DNA of 64,000 nucleotides from Geitlerinema sp. S16 (GCA_011390275.1 JAABST010000001.1:109524-173523); one strand, 5' to 3'. Shown: positions 55,074 through 63,924, counted from the first letter of the stretch. Program-made: numbers and translations. Notes: generated by a model from the letters alone, not told the origin.

Positions 55074-56306
55074 TTAAAGCGATTTGAATAGCGCTTCATA
55101 CCGATCAAGCGCACTGGCAAAGGCATAATTTTCCAGCGCAAACTGTCGAGCATTCGCGCTCAGTTCCGCCACCGTCTCCGGACTTTCGTATAGCTCCCGA
55201 ATCACCTGCGCCAGCTTTTCCGGATCTTCCGGCGGCAACGTCCGCCCGCCCTGGCTATTCCGCACCGCCTGCGCCGCCGTGCCGATCGCCGGAACCGACG
55301 CCACGATCGGCAACCCACTCGCCAGCAATACCTGAATTTTCGACGGCATATTAAAGGCGATCACGTTACCCTTTTGCATCACCAAGCCAAGATCCGCAGC
55401 GGCGAGCATCTGCGGCAACAGTGCGCGAGGCTGGAACGGTAGCAGGGTCACATTGTCCGCACCCAATTCGTCGCGCAGGGCTTGGAGTTCGTCGCGGGCT
55501 TTGCCTTCACCGACAATGACGATCGCAATTTCGGGGCGATCGCGCAGATGCATCGCCGCCTGAATCAGGGTTTCGAGTCCCTGGGTGCGGGCAATATTAC
55601 CGGAATAAAGGACGATAAATTTGCCCGTCAGACCGTTATTAATACGAAAGGGATTGGTGTCTTTATCAAAACCGGCAGGCGCAGGCTGAATGAAATCCGT
55701 ATCGACCCAGTTGGAAATCAGCGCCAATTTCTGCGCCGGGACGCCCTTATCGCGCAAATTATCCACAAAACCATCGGCAATTACACTAATACGATCGGCA
55801 AAACGATAGGCAAATTTTTCCAACCAAGTGAACACCTTGATCATCGCCGTATTGCTCATCAAACCGGTATGCACCGCCGCATCGGGCAAAATATCTTGTA
55901 AGTTCACCACCAGCGGACAGCGAAAAATCCACTTCAGAATCGCCGCCGGAACGGCAGCGGGGAGCGGTGGAATCGTCAGGAAAATCACATCCGGTTTCCA
56001 ACCGTTGAGCGCTTGAAAAAAGCTGGTGGCGACGAAACTGATTTCGAGCAAGGCCCGATCGATAAAGCCCGGTTGGGGACGAATCCAGACATAACAGCGC
56101 TGCAACTTCACCCCGTTCCGCTCCTCGGTCATGTACAGCTTGCCGCGATAGCCCTCATAAATCCGCCGCTCGGGATAGTTCGGCATCCCCGTCACCACGC
56201 GCACCTCATGGCCGCGTTTCACCAAGCCTTCCGCCAGTTCGGTCATCAGCGGCGCAATCCCGATCGGCTCGGGATGATAGTTATAGGAATAGATGAGGAT
56301 TTTCAT
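55074..56306 (-). CDS. WcaI-like family 4 glycosyltransferase
   Basis: The 410-residue protein from ATG 56306 begins MKILIYSYNYHPEPIGIAPL, the start used by WcaI-type glycosyltransferases; the open frame continues 67 codons further upstream but that part is unlike the family. Segments typical of GT4 include VRVVTGMPNYPERRIYEGYR, VVNLQDILPDAA, FIVLYSGNIARTQGLETLIQ, and the nucleotide-sugar acidic site VLLASGLPIVASVPAIGTAA. It transfers a sugar in exopolysaccharide or lipopolysaccharide synthesis at the membrane. The acceptor and donor are not evident. The 56307-56614 gap shows no other gene. Confidence 0.85.
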   Translation of the reverse strand: MKILIYSYNYHPEPIGIAPLMTELAEGLVKRGHEVRVVTGMPNYPERRIYEGYRGKLYMTEERNGVKLQRCYVWIRPQPGFIDRALLEISFVATSFFQALNGWKPDVIFLTIPPLPAAVPAAILKWIFRCPLVVNLQDILPDAAVHTGLMSNTAMIKVFTWLEKFAYRFADRISVIADGFVDNLRDKGVPAQKLALISNWVDTDFIQPAPAGFDKDTNPFRINNGLTGKFIVLYSGNIARTQGLETLIQAAMHLRDRPEIAIVIVGEGKARDELQALRDELGADNVTLLPFQPRALLPQMLAAADLGLVMQKGNVIAFNMPSKIQVLLASGLPIVASVPAIGTAAQAVRNSQGGRTLPPEDPEKLAQVIRELYESPETVAELSANARQFALENYAFASALDRYEALFKSL

Positions 56307-56614
56307 TCGCAGGGGCAAGCCGTTCGGGGGAAGGGGTCGAGGGGGAAACGTCGATCGAACTAACGTCAACCGAACTACTGAAATAAGGTCGAGTGGGGTT
56401 AGAGTTTGAGGAATGCCGTTAGGAACATCCGCAGAAACGTCCGCGCACCCATGATAGGCTTCGGGCGATTCACAGCGAGATCGGGAGCAAGCCACTGGCC
56501 TGCCCAACGTTCAACCCAGCGAGGCGACTCGCATCAACGTACAATCTCAGGATAATCAAAACAGATCGATCCAAGTTCGTACTTCACGTGTTTCGTCAGC
56601 ACCACCGATTCGCT

Positions 56615-57166
56615 ATGCCCTCCGCTAACTCTCGCCGATCGCCCATCGTTTTAACCCTACTGCTCACGCTCTGGAGCGTCAGCATTGGCTGGCTGGCCAG
56701 CGGAGCTTGGGGACAGACTGACGAGCCCTTCAGCGTGCCAGAATCGTTACCCCACATCGGCACGGTTGACCCGATCCCCGAGAACAAACGCGCCGGTCAT
56801 GCGATTTATCTCGATAGCTGCGCTAGTTGCCACATCGCGATTCCCCCAGCCGTTCTACCGAGTGAAACCTGGCGCGATATTTTGCTGGAAGAAAACCACT
56901 ACGGCGAAATCGTCCCCGTGCTGCCCAGTCCTCAAATTCATATTCTCTGGGACTATCTACAATATTTCTCGCGCCCGAATCCGAGTGAAAACGAGACACT
57001 GCCGTTTCGACTAGACTCGTCGCGGTTCTTTGCGGCGATGCATCCCGGTGTCGCGATCGATCGCCCGGTCAAACTCGACGGCTGCATTTCCTGTCATCCC
57101 AGCGCCGAATCGTTTGATTTTCGCCGGTTAGTTGCAGACGATCGCGCCACTCGTCCGATTCCGTAG
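56615..57166 (+). CDS. Exported dihaem cytochrome c
   Basis: From ATG 56615 (MPSANSRRSPI) the protein has 183 residues; a GTG at 56588 is possible. A signal peptide with a hydrophobic core (about 11-33) ends at A-W-G-Q. Two haem-binding CxxCH motifs follow: CASCH, about residue 70, and CISCH, about residue 158. Family resemblance is to cytochromes of the dihaem (DHC) type found in cyanobacteria and phototrophs. Location would be periplasm or thylakoid lumen; the electron partner is unknown. Confidence 0.82.
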   Translation: MPSANSRRSPIVLTLLLTLWSVSIGWLASGAWGQTDEPFSVPESLPHIGTVDPIPENKRAGHAIYLDSCASCHIAIPPAVLPSETWRDILLEENHYGEIVPVLPSPQIHILWDYLQYFSRPNPSENETLPFRLDSSRFFAAMHPGVAIDRPVKLDGCISCHPSAESFDFRRLVADDRATRPIP

Positions 57167-57257
57167 TCCAAAATACAGAAAACAATACGTTACAAAACGC
57201 AACAGACAGTTTACGCTAGGAGAAGAAACGTAGCGTTACTTTTAATTGCGTCAGTTC

Positions 57258-57458
57258 ATGCGTCAATTTTTTCTCGTGTTCCCCATCATCATCATTTTCC
57301 TGCTGGCTCTCGTAGCCACTGGCGCTCGATCGTTTCTCCCCGGTGGTCTCGGTGAACCGGCTCCGGCAGGCGCGATCCTGTTCCCGATAAAGGCCGATCC
57401 GTTTATCCACAGTTCGCCGACTGCGAATATTGCTCTGGTGGCTCCGACGATCGCCTAG
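57258..57458 (+). CDS. Small single-pass membrane protein, unknown
   Basis: The 66-residue frame from ATG 57258 starts MRQFFLVFPIIIIFLLALVA, a strong membrane or signal segment, then a short tail (GGLGEPAPAGAILFPIKADP). It has no recognised family. The stop lies two bases before the GTG of the RimI-like gene, so the pair may be coupled, which supports it as real. Confidence 0.45.
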   Translation: MRQFFLVFPIIIIFLLALVATGARSFLPGGLGEPAPAGAILFPIKADPFIHSSPTANIALVAPTIA

Positions 57459-57460
57459 CC

Positions 57461-57997
57461 GTGAGTGTTTCTCTCCCGTCGATGTACCGGGTTCGTCTTG
57501 GTTCACCGCTCGATCGGGCGCTCCTCCTCAAATTTGCCCGTCGAGCCTACCGCGAGATTGAACCAAAACGCAGCAGCGAAACGTTACCCAAAACCATCGA
57601 TCGCTATCTCAGCCAGACGACCCCCATTTGGTGGATCGAAACCCGCGATGAGACCGCGTCAAATCCAGCCGCTGCCACCGCTAAGGCTGCCTCGATCGCG
57701 CAACTGCCCCATTTCAAAACCTCCCATAATCCCGTCGCCTGTCTCTGGCTCGGTACGGCAACGACTCCGACCGATGACGAATTGCGAGCGTATGTTTTGC
57801 TGGTCTATGTTGCACCGGAGCATCGACGCCAGGGATTAGCAAGCTATTTACTGGAACAAGCGGAAGCGTGGGCAAGGCAGCGCGGTGACCATCGAATTGG
57901 TTTACAGGTGATGGCGCAAAATACGGCTGCGATCGCGCTCTATCGCAAGCTGGGGTACACCACGATCTCCCAGTGGATGAGCAAATCGATCGATTAA
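57461..57997 (+). CDS. GNAT family N-acetyltransferase, RimI-like
   Basis: The 178-residue protein starts at GTG 57461. Acetyl-CoA-binding motif A is LLVYVAPEHRRQGLASYLLE (about residues 115-134), followed by a helix and QVMAQNTAAIALYRKLGYTT, the motif B/N-A-A-I-x-L-Y-x-K-x-G-(F/Y) element typical of RimI. It may acetylate protein N termini such as S18, but the substrate is not set by sequence. The subtilase gene follows. Confidence 0.8.
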   Translation: MSVSLPSMYRVRLGSPLDRALLLKFARRAYREIEPKRSSETLPKTIDRYLSQTTPIWWIETRDETASNPAAATAKAASIAQLPHFKTSHNPVACLWLGTATTPTDDELRAYVLLVYVAPEHRRQGLASYLLEQAEAWARQRGDHRIGLQVMAQNTAAIALYRKLGYTTISQWMSKSID

Positions 57998-58123
57998 TAA
58001 ACCGATCGATTAATACTGAACACCAAGACTTAACGCCCAAGCTCAACGCTCAAGCCTGATCTTTGAGTCCCAATCGTGGATCGGTTATGGTTGGAGCGTA
58101 CGCCGCTTCGCCCGCTTTTTGCC

Positions 58124-59959
58124 ATGAAACGACTGCTCCTTACGCTACTTTTTTGTCTCGGCCTCGGCTGGGCGATCGCCAATTTTGATGGCCTCGCGAG
58201 TCAGGGAACCTACGACTCGATCGTCCTCGATTTTCGTGAAGATATCGCCCCGGCGGAGGTCGAGCGACAAATTGACGCGATCGCCCAGAAATATAACCTT
58301 GACCCACAGTTTAATAGCGAATTTTCCGCCGCCGACAACGTATATATCGTCAGCGGTGACACGGTCTTGCTCGATCGCCTGCGCGATGACCTGCGACCGT
58401 ATACCGAATTCGTCGAACCGAACTATATCTATCGCATTCCCGAGACTCCGGCGATCGGGGTTGATCGCGAACGCGATCGGGCCAGCACCGCCGACAGCAC
58501 TACCGCACCGAACGACCCGCTCTACAGCAAACAGTGGAACCTGAAGGCGATCGGCCTAGAGCAAGCGTGGCTCGACACCCAAGGCCAAGGCGTGACGGTG
58601 GCGGTAATTGACACCGGTGTCAGTGTTGTACCGGATCTAAAAGAAACCGCGTTCACCGATGGCTACAATTTTGTCACGGACAGCCCGGAGGCCAGTGATG
58701 ATAACGGTCACGGAACCCACGTCGCCGGTACGATCGCCCAATCGACCAATAACAACTATGGCGTTGCAGGCATTGCCTACAAAGCGACGATCATGCCGCT
58801 GAAGGTGCTGGGCAAAGGTGGGGGCGGTACGACGGCGGATATTGCCGAGGCAATCCGATTCGCGGCAGATAATGGTGCAGACGTGATTAACATGAGCCTG
58901 GGCGGCGGTGGCGAAAGTCAGTTGATGCAAGAGGCGATCGACTACGCCCACGAGAAAAATGTGGTGGTGATCGCAGCGGCGGGCAACGCAAATCAAAATT
59001 CGGCGGGCTATCCGGCTCGCTACGCTCGGGCGATCGGCGTTGCGGCAACGGATTCTCTCGGTGAAAAAGCGCCCTACTCCAACTACGGCGCGGGGGTCGA
59101 TATCGCCGCACCCGGTGGCAATACGAAAGAATCCCAGGTTGGCGGGATTTTGCAAAATACGATCGATGCGCGATCGGGCGATAGCATGTTCGCAGCCTTC
59201 CAAGGAACCAGCATGGCCGCGCCCCACGTGGCCGGTGTCGCTGCCCTGATCAAAGCAGCGGGCATCGAAGAACCCGACGACGTGCGCGAAATCTTGCTAC
59301 AGTCCGCCTCTGCGGTCAGCGACGATCCGTTAAATCATTTCGGCTCCGGCAAACTCGATGCCGCCGCCGCTGTGAAACTCGCGCTTCAGGGTCAAATCAC
59401 GCCGCGCGACTTCGCCCAATGGCTGCGCGATAACGGCTATCTCAATCCAAAATTCTGGATTGATGGCGGTGTCGTGGCGCTCCCGATGAAACTGGCGATG
59501 GTGATCGGCGGCTATCTGCTCGCCTGGTTTCTGCGGGCATACTTTCCGTTTCGCTGGAATGGTCATCTCGCAACCGGCGTTGTGATGGGCAGCTCGGGCT
59601 TATTTTTCCTGCGTGGTTTCTACATTTTCGATTTGCCCCAGTGGCCGTTCCGAGTCGCGGGTAGCTCGATCGCCGAACTCGGAACCGCGATTCAGGGCAA
59701 CTCGGCGCTCAATCCAATTTTTGCTAGCGTCTTAATTCCAGCGGGGTTATTGGTGGTGTTGATGGGTCACAAGGATTTGAAATGGTGGGCGATCGGCTCG
59801 CTGTTGGGCGTGAGCGCCTGTTTAGCCGTGAGCGCGATCGCCGATCCGGAGCTGGTTTGGCTGGGAAAGGGGATCGTAGCGCAAGGCTTTTTGGGGCTGA
59901 ATGCGCTGCTCTGTTTCGCCCTGGCACGGCTATCGCTGCAACCCTCGGAGATCGGTTAA
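58124..59959 (+). CDS. Subtilisin-family (S8) serine protease with C-terminal membrane segments
   Basis: ATG 58124 (MKRLLLTLLFCLGLGWAIAN) gives a signal peptide and 611 residues; a GTG 16 codons upstream is less likely. A propeptide of the I9 type (about 25-105) ends near FVEPNYIYRIP. The catalytic triad is D163 (VAVIDTGV), H196 (DDNGHGTHVAGT) and S363 (FQGTSMAAPHVAG). The last about 170 residues hold four hydrophobic segments (MKLAMVIGGYLLAWFLRAYF, GVVMGSSGLFFL, LIPAGLLVVLMGH, LLGVSACLAVSAI). The protease domain would face outside the membrane. Target unknown. The stop is 17 bases before the next small gene. Confidence 0.9.
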   Translation: MKRLLLTLLFCLGLGWAIANFDGLASQGTYDSIVLDFREDIAPAEVERQIDAIAQKYNLDPQFNSEFSAADNVYIVSGDTVLLDRLRDDLRPYTEFVEPNYIYRIPETPAIGVDRERDRASTADSTTAPNDPLYSKQWNLKAIGLEQAWLDTQGQGVTVAVIDTGVSVVPDLKETAFTDGYNFVTDSPEASDDNGHGTHVAGTIAQSTNNNYGVAGIAYKATIMPLKVLGKGGGGTTADIAEAIRFAADNGADVINMSLGGGGESQLMQEAIDYAHEKNVVVIAAAGNANQNSAGYPARYARAIGVAATDSLGEKAPYSNYGAGVDIAAPGGNTKESQVGGILQNTIDARSGDSMFAAFQGTSMAAPHVAGVAALIKAAGIEEPDDVREILLQSASAVSDDPLNHFGSGKLDAAAAVKLALQGQITPRDFAQWLRDNGYLNPKFWIDGGVVALPMKLAMVIGGYLLAWFLRAYFPFRWNGHLATGVVMGSSGLFFLRGFYIFDLPQWPFRVAGSSIAELGTAIQGNSALNPIFASVLIPAGLLVVLMGHKDLKWWAIGSLLGVSACLAVSAIADPELVWLGKGIVAQGFLGLNALLCFALARLSLQPSEIG

Positions 59960-59976
59960 ACCCAGGAGATACCTCT

Positions 59977-60213
59977 ATGACGGCTTTGATGACATTAACC
60001 GGCAAAGTTGAGTACGTGCCGATGGGAACAGGCGCGTGGGCGCTGGCGACGGAGGATGGGGTAACCTACGAGATTTACAACGGGGGGCCGATCGCCATCC
60101 AGCAAGAAGGGGCGACCGTGACCATTGAGGGCATCATCCGAGATGATGTGATGAGTTTGGCCGCGATCGGGCCGATTGTTGAGGTGATGTCCTTCGAGCT
60201 GTCAGACCCATAA
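59977..60213 (+). CDS. Small conserved-type protein, possible OB-like fold
   Basis: The 78-residue protein starts at ATG 59977, placed by CCAGGAGATACCTCT. LTGKVEYVPMGTGAWALATE, VTYEIYNGG and GATVTIEGIIRDDVMS give a beta-rich pattern resembling small OB-like proteins found widely in cyanobacteria; I do not know its function. Seventeen bases separate it from the subtilase stop, indicating cotranscription. Confidence 0.75.
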   Translation: MTALMTLTGKVEYVPMGTGAWALATEDGVTYEIYNGGPIAIQQEGATVTIEGIIRDDVMSLAAIGPIVEVMSFELSDP

Positions 60214-60241
60214 TGGATTTGTATGGAGCGAAGAGAGCGAA

Positions 60242-60270
60242 ACCTCTGAGGTTTCTAAAACCTCAGAGGT
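60242..60270. repeat. Palindromic dispersed element, copy 2
   Basis: ACCTCTGAGGTTT (60242-60254), loop CTA, AAACCTCAGAGGT (60258-60270). Compared with copy 1 (2469-2501), the base pair T-A has become C-G on both arms, so pairing is kept. The right arm CTGGCCTACTTAG (60526-60538) is 255 bases away, on the far side of the IS605-type relic. Confidence 0.7.
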
Positions 60271-60287
60271 CTAACGTCACTGTTGAT

Positions 60288-60524
60288 GACATTCTGGGGG
60301 GTGGGTCTCAAGCCCCGGACTTTTAGTCCGCATCTTGCCTCTACTTTGTTAGAATGTACGAAGTCGCCGGGGGATACTCGGAGACTCAAAACGAACGTGG
60401 AGGGCGCATCAGACTAGCTTGCTAGCAATGCCCGTTGAAGCGTTAAGCCACAAAGTAGAGCAGCAGCCTAGCCTGTTCGCTTAGCTTTAGAATCCTCGGA
60501 CTTTAAGTCCGGGGAGCATGTCAA
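60288..60524 (+). mobile_element. IS200/IS605-type relic with tnpB 3' end (non-autonomous)
   Basis: TTGAT (60283-60287), the target motif of ISDra2-type elements, precedes the left end. Left hairpin CGGAC-TTTTA-GTCCG is at 60316-60330; right hairpin CCTCGGACT/AGTCCGGGG with TCAA end is at 60494-60524, typical of IS605/IS607 right ends. Between them 60360-60425 reads in frame as AGGYSETQNERGGRIRL and stop, like the C terminus of cyanobacterial TnpB proteins. The rest of tnpB and any tnpA are gone. The region from there to the right end would correspond to the omega-RNA scaffold. Assignment is by pattern, not by search. Confidence 0.7.
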
Positions 60525-60534
60525 TCTGGCCTAC

Positions 60535-61386
60535 TTAGCCCTGTTCTGAATCGGTATCCATCTCGCGATTTTCGTTGGCGATCGCGGTGTCAAGCAGCAT
60601 TTGAATTTGACGTTGATCTCTAGCGTCAGGACGACTTTGGAGATAAAACTCCAGGTCGTGACGCGCTTCGATATATCGCCCTTGCTGGAAGTACAGTAAT
60701 CCGCGATCGCGGCGTTCCTCGATCGCCTCCGGCCAAACCATCAAAATATTTTCGATCGTGCGTAACGTGCGCGGAATATCCCGTTTTGAAAGGTAAATTC
60801 CTTTCAAGTTCATTAGTAGCCGGAACAGAAAACGACGCGGTGCGATCGGTGCCAGAAATTCCGGACGTAGCTCGATCGGCTGACCGTAAATCTCACTCAA
60901 CCGCGTTTGACAATCGTCAGGAAATAAAATCTCGCCGCCGTTAAAGACATCAACAAAAATCCCGGCATCTTCAAAGTCAGGCCGAATCAGAAAATGTCCC
61001 GGCATCCCAATCCCAACCATCGGAAAATCGAGACGTTTCGCGAGTTCGAGATACACCAACGAGAGGGAAATTGGAATGCCGGTGCGTCGCTCTAAAACTT
61101 CGTTGAGGTAGCTATTGCGCGGGTCGTAATACTGTTCGGTGTTGCCGAGAAAACCGAGATCTTGGCATAAATAAGCACTCATCGTTTTGACGACACGCAG
61201 GGGATAGCGCTCATCTGGGAGACGATCGGCGATCGCCATTGCCCAGGTATCCAGTTGGGCAATGTAAGGCTCGGGATCGAGTTCAGGATATTCCTGTTGA
61301 GCAATGCATAGCGCGGCGCGTGCCAGATCGATGTCATCGCGCTGAAGTTCTTGATAGAACTGTTGTCGAGCCGGGGAAAAATCCAT
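60535..61386 (-). CDS. SirB1 family transglutaminase-like protein
   Basis: The 283-residue protein matches SirB1/transglutaminase-like proteins: DPRNSYLNEVLERRTGIPIS, LSLVYLELAKRLDFPMVGIG, MPGHFLIR and FVDVFNGGEIL. The C-terminal 80 residues form TPR-like helices (RRDRGLLYFQQGRYIEARHD). The usual transglutaminase Cys is not evident, and the family's activity is unknown. The stop codon overlaps the right arm of the palindromic element. Confidence 0.85.
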   Translation of the reverse strand: MDFSPARQQFYQELQRDDIDLARAALCIAQQEYPELDPEPYIAQLDTWAMAIADRLPDERYPLRVVKTMSAYLCQDLGFLGNTEQYYDPRNSYLNEVLERRTGIPISLSLVYLELAKRLDFPMVGIGMPGHFLIRPDFEDAGIFVDVFNGGEILFPDDCQTRLSEIYGQPIELRPEFLAPIAPRRFLFRLLMNLKGIYLSKRDIPRTLRTIENILMVWPEAIEERRDRGLLYFQQGRYIEARHDLEFYLQSRPDARDQRQIQMLLDTAIANENREMDTDSEQG

Positions 61387-61494
61387 ACGAGGTGATAGCG
61401 CAAGTTTGAAAAGAGCGCTTTTTTACCGTGTTAATCTCTTTGACGTTTTATTCGCGTTAATTCATGCCGTTTGCTGGCACGGAGGGGAACGGCA

Positions 61495-61989
61495 CTAAAA
61501 CAAAGCCCAGACGATCGAGCCGAGCACAAAGGCCAGACCAATCGCCGCAAAGGTGCGCTGTAGTCGCCGGACAATCGGCTGGACTTGATATTCCACCACC
61601 AGACGATCACGGGCTTGAATTTCGGGCGTTTTTGTCCACACTTGGCCGTCATACCAGCCGGATTCTTCGTACAGCACCGTCGATTTTTCCAGCCGATCGC
61701 GAATGTAGCTCCAGCCGAGATAGAGCCGCACGATCGCGAAGGTTAACGACACCGCCGCACCGCCACAGGCTGCCAAGACAAATTCGAGCGGATACTTATT
61801 TGGGTTAAAGCTGGCCGCCGAAACTGGCATCGCGATCGCGAGGCTGGGAACCCAAATCCAGGCCAGGGTTTTAAGGTATTGCCCCAGCGGAGCGCTACAC
61901 GACTGGAAAAAACCCGACTCTGTTAGTTCTTGATATTCGTTAAGTGGCTGTTGCTCCTCGGGAACAGGGCAGACAAAAGCTCGTTTCAT
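61495..61989 (-). CDS. CGLD27 family (DUF1230) membrane protein
   Basis: From ATG 61989 (MKRAFVCPVPEEQQP) the protein has 164 residues; a longer frame to 62124 does not match the family. CPVPEEQQPLNEYQEL is the CGLD27 signature. Two membrane helices (about 48-68 and 77-97) precede a conserved tail with YLGWSYIRDRLEKSTVLYEE and GWYDGQVWTK. CGLD27 is conserved in cyanobacteria, algae and plants and has been linked to iron-deficiency response in plants; its activity is unknown. rsfS lies just upstream on the same strand, as in other cyanobacteria. Confidence 0.88.
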   Translation of the reverse strand: MKRAFVCPVPEEQQPLNEYQELTESGFFQSCSAPLGQYLKTLAWIWVPSLAIAMPVSAASFNPNKYPLEFVLAACGGAAVSLTFAIVRLYLGWSYIRDRLEKSTVLYEESGWYDGQVWTKTPEIQARDRLVVEYQVQPIVRRLQRTFAAIGLAFVLGSIVWALF

Positions 61990-62184
61990 TGGCGGATGGC
62001 GGCAGTCTACAAAAAACAGAGGCAAACAACGATGACCGGTTAGGTCAGGATCGATCGCGAGTTCGGTTAGAGAACAATAAAACAATAAACGGGTACGATT
62101 CGCTTCCACCTCAGCGCCGGACAATCGGGTCGGTCTGTCAGCCAGATTCTGATCGTCCGGCGAGATGCCGACACTCCGATCATT

Positions 62185-62676
62185 CTAAAGCGATGTTGCT
62201 TCAAACATTTCTGCTGGAATTTCTACCCGATCGGCATGACCCCAAAAGGCTTCGAGGTTATAAAACTCACGCTCGTCAGGTAGCAGCACGTGTACGATCA
62301 TCTCGCCATAATCGAGCAGCACCCAACTGCCATCGCTCATGCCTTCTTTATGCAGCGGCAGGCGATCGAGCGTATCCTCAATCTCGGCGTCGATGGACTG
62401 GGCGATCGCCCGAACTTGCACGCGCGAAAAACCGGTGGCGATCACGAAATAGTCGGTCACGAATGAAACTTCCGCAACGTGGAGCGCCACCACATTCCCC
62501 CCTTTCCGGTCGATCGCAGCGCGTACAGCCGTCATCATCAACGTATGAGACGAATCATCCGTCGGCTGACTCGCGGTTGATGCTGGGGCTGTTGTCTGCG
62601 AAGCTGCGGCAGACTCCGAAGAATTCGCGTGGGGCTGGATGGTGTCGAGTGCAACGTCTTGGAAATTATCGGACAT
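62185..62676 (-). CDS. rsfS: Ribosomal silencing factor RsfS
   Basis: RsfS binds L14 and blocks subunit joining to lower translation in starvation. The 163-residue protein has an extra N-terminal stretch of about 45 residues rich in Ser/Ala/Thr, then the domain with DRKGGNVVALHVAEVSFVTD, YFVIATGFSRVQVRAIAQSI and WVLLDYGEMIVHVLLPDERE. CGLD27 follows on the same strand after 195 bases. Confidence 0.93.
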   Translation of the reverse strand: MSDNFQDVALDTIQPHANSSESAAASQTTAPASTASQPTDDSSHTLMMTAVRAAIDRKGGNVVALHVAEVSFVTDYFVIATGFSRVQVRAIAQSIDAEIEDTLDRLPLHKEGMSDGSWVLLDYGEMIVHVLLPDEREFYNLEAFWGHADRVEIPAEMFEATSL

Positions 62677-62848
62677 TCATTTACCTCAAGAAAACGAAAC
62701 GAGTGCGATCGGCGAATCGTACAGATTGTGAACAAAATCGTTGATCTAAAGCTGAAATGGCCGTCATACCGCCCACGGTGTTGCGAAATGCGAACAGAAT
62801 GGGGATCATACGACTTGATTGATCAAAAATTATTCAGAAATTGATGGT

Positions 62849-62883
62849 CGATCGTTAGGGCTGCGTGTGTACCTTAACGATCG
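62849..62883. promoter_or_regulatory. Hairpin in the rsfS-xth intergenic region
   Basis: CGATCGTTA (62849-62857) pairs with TAACGATCG (62875-62883), with further GG/CC pairing across a bulge. It could be a leader structure for xth or a dispersed repeat. No other element was recognised in the 62677-63030 gap. Confidence 0.35.
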
Positions 62884-63030
62884 CGATTGTCGCGCCTGTT
62901 TTGGTTGATATCCTAACAAAGAAGGCATCATAATGCTGTGGCCTGACGCTAAAAACGCATCCAACCGTCTCCCGCAGGGACTGTGTTTGCGCAACTACAT
63001 CTACCATCCTGACGCCTTGCCACAGCTCCA

Positions 63031-63837
63031 ATGAAAATTGCCACATGGAACGTCAACTCGATTCGCACACGACAGGAGATTGTTCGAGATTGGCTCGAAG
63101 CGTCCGCTGTTGACGTTCTTTGCCTGCAAGAAACCAAAGTGGTTGATGCCGATTTTCCACGCGAACCGTTTGAAAGTCTCGGCTATAACCTCTACATTTC
63201 CGGCCAAAAAGCTTATAACGGCGTGGCTATTTTTAGTCGATCGCCCGCGACCCAAATCGACATCGGCTTCAGAAGCATTCTCGGCGCTTCCGCCGTTACT
63301 GACCTGGACGAGCAAAAGCGGGTGATTTCCGGCGTCTTTGACGGCGTGCGTGTCGTCAATCTCTATGTTCCCAATGGCAGCGACTACGACAGCGATAAGT
63401 ATCATTACAAACTGCGCTGGCTCGAAAAATTACGGGATTACATCGAGCGTTTGCTAGCGGAGGGCAACCAACATGTGTGTATGTGTGGTGACTTCAATAT
63501 TGCGCCGGACGATCGCGATATTCACACGCCCAAAACGCCTGAGGATAAGGTGGTCGGCACGATGCCCGCCGAGCGTGACGCCCTCAATGCCGTGCTGAAA
63601 CTGGATCTCGCCGATGCGTTTCGGAAATTTGAGTCTGCTGGTGACATTTTTAGCTGGTGGGACTACCGCGCCGCGTCGTTTCGTCGCAATCGCGGCTGGC
63701 GCATCGATCACCTCTATCTCACGCCGGATCTCTACGACGCGGCCACGGCCTGCACGATCGACGTCGAACCGCGAAGACGCCCCAAACCGAGCGACCATAC
63801 CCCCGTGATTGTCGAACTCGATGCGCCATCAGCGTGA
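63031..63837 (+). CDS. xth: Exodeoxyribonuclease III (AP endonuclease)
   Basis: Exonuclease III removes abasic sites and 3' blocks in base excision repair. The 268-residue protein begins MKIATWNVNSIRTRQEIV and contains the DNase I-fold residues in order: CLQETK (metal-binding Glu), NLYVPNGSDYDSDKY, CGDFNIAPDDRDIH (catalytic Asp and Asn), WWDYRAASFRRNRGWRIDHL and PSDHTPV (catalytic Asp-His). Together with endonuclease V at 15812 it makes two separately placed repair genes in the window. Confidence 0.95.
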   Translation: MKIATWNVNSIRTRQEIVRDWLEASAVDVLCLQETKVVDADFPREPFESLGYNLYISGQKAYNGVAIFSRSPATQIDIGFRSILGASAVTDLDEQKRVISGVFDGVRVVNLYVPNGSDYDSDKYHYKLRWLEKLRDYIERLLAEGNQHVCMCGDFNIAPDDRDIHTPKTPEDKVVGTMPAERDALNAVLKLDLADAFRKFESAGDIFSWWDYRAASFRRNRGWRIDHLYLTPDLYDAATACTIDVEPRRRPKPSDHTPVIVELDAPSA

Positions 63838-63924
63838 TAGAACGTCTAACCCATCTGGCCTAAATCCCGGTTGATTCAATCCATCACTGATACGAAATCC
63901 GTTGCTGTATGGGGAAAATAAAAA

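Noticed and set aside
56307..56507. N-terminal extension of the WcaI-like glycosyltransferase
   Set aside because: The 67 extra residues are unlike the family, which begins at MKILIYSYNYHPEP.
59782..59976. Extended start for the 78-residue protein
   Set aside because: It overlaps the subtilase in another frame and a clear AGGAG site precedes ATG 59977.
60360..60425. Intact tnpB gene
   Set aside because: Only about 21 codons of a TnpB-like C terminus are present; no catalytic DED or zinc finger, so it is a relic.
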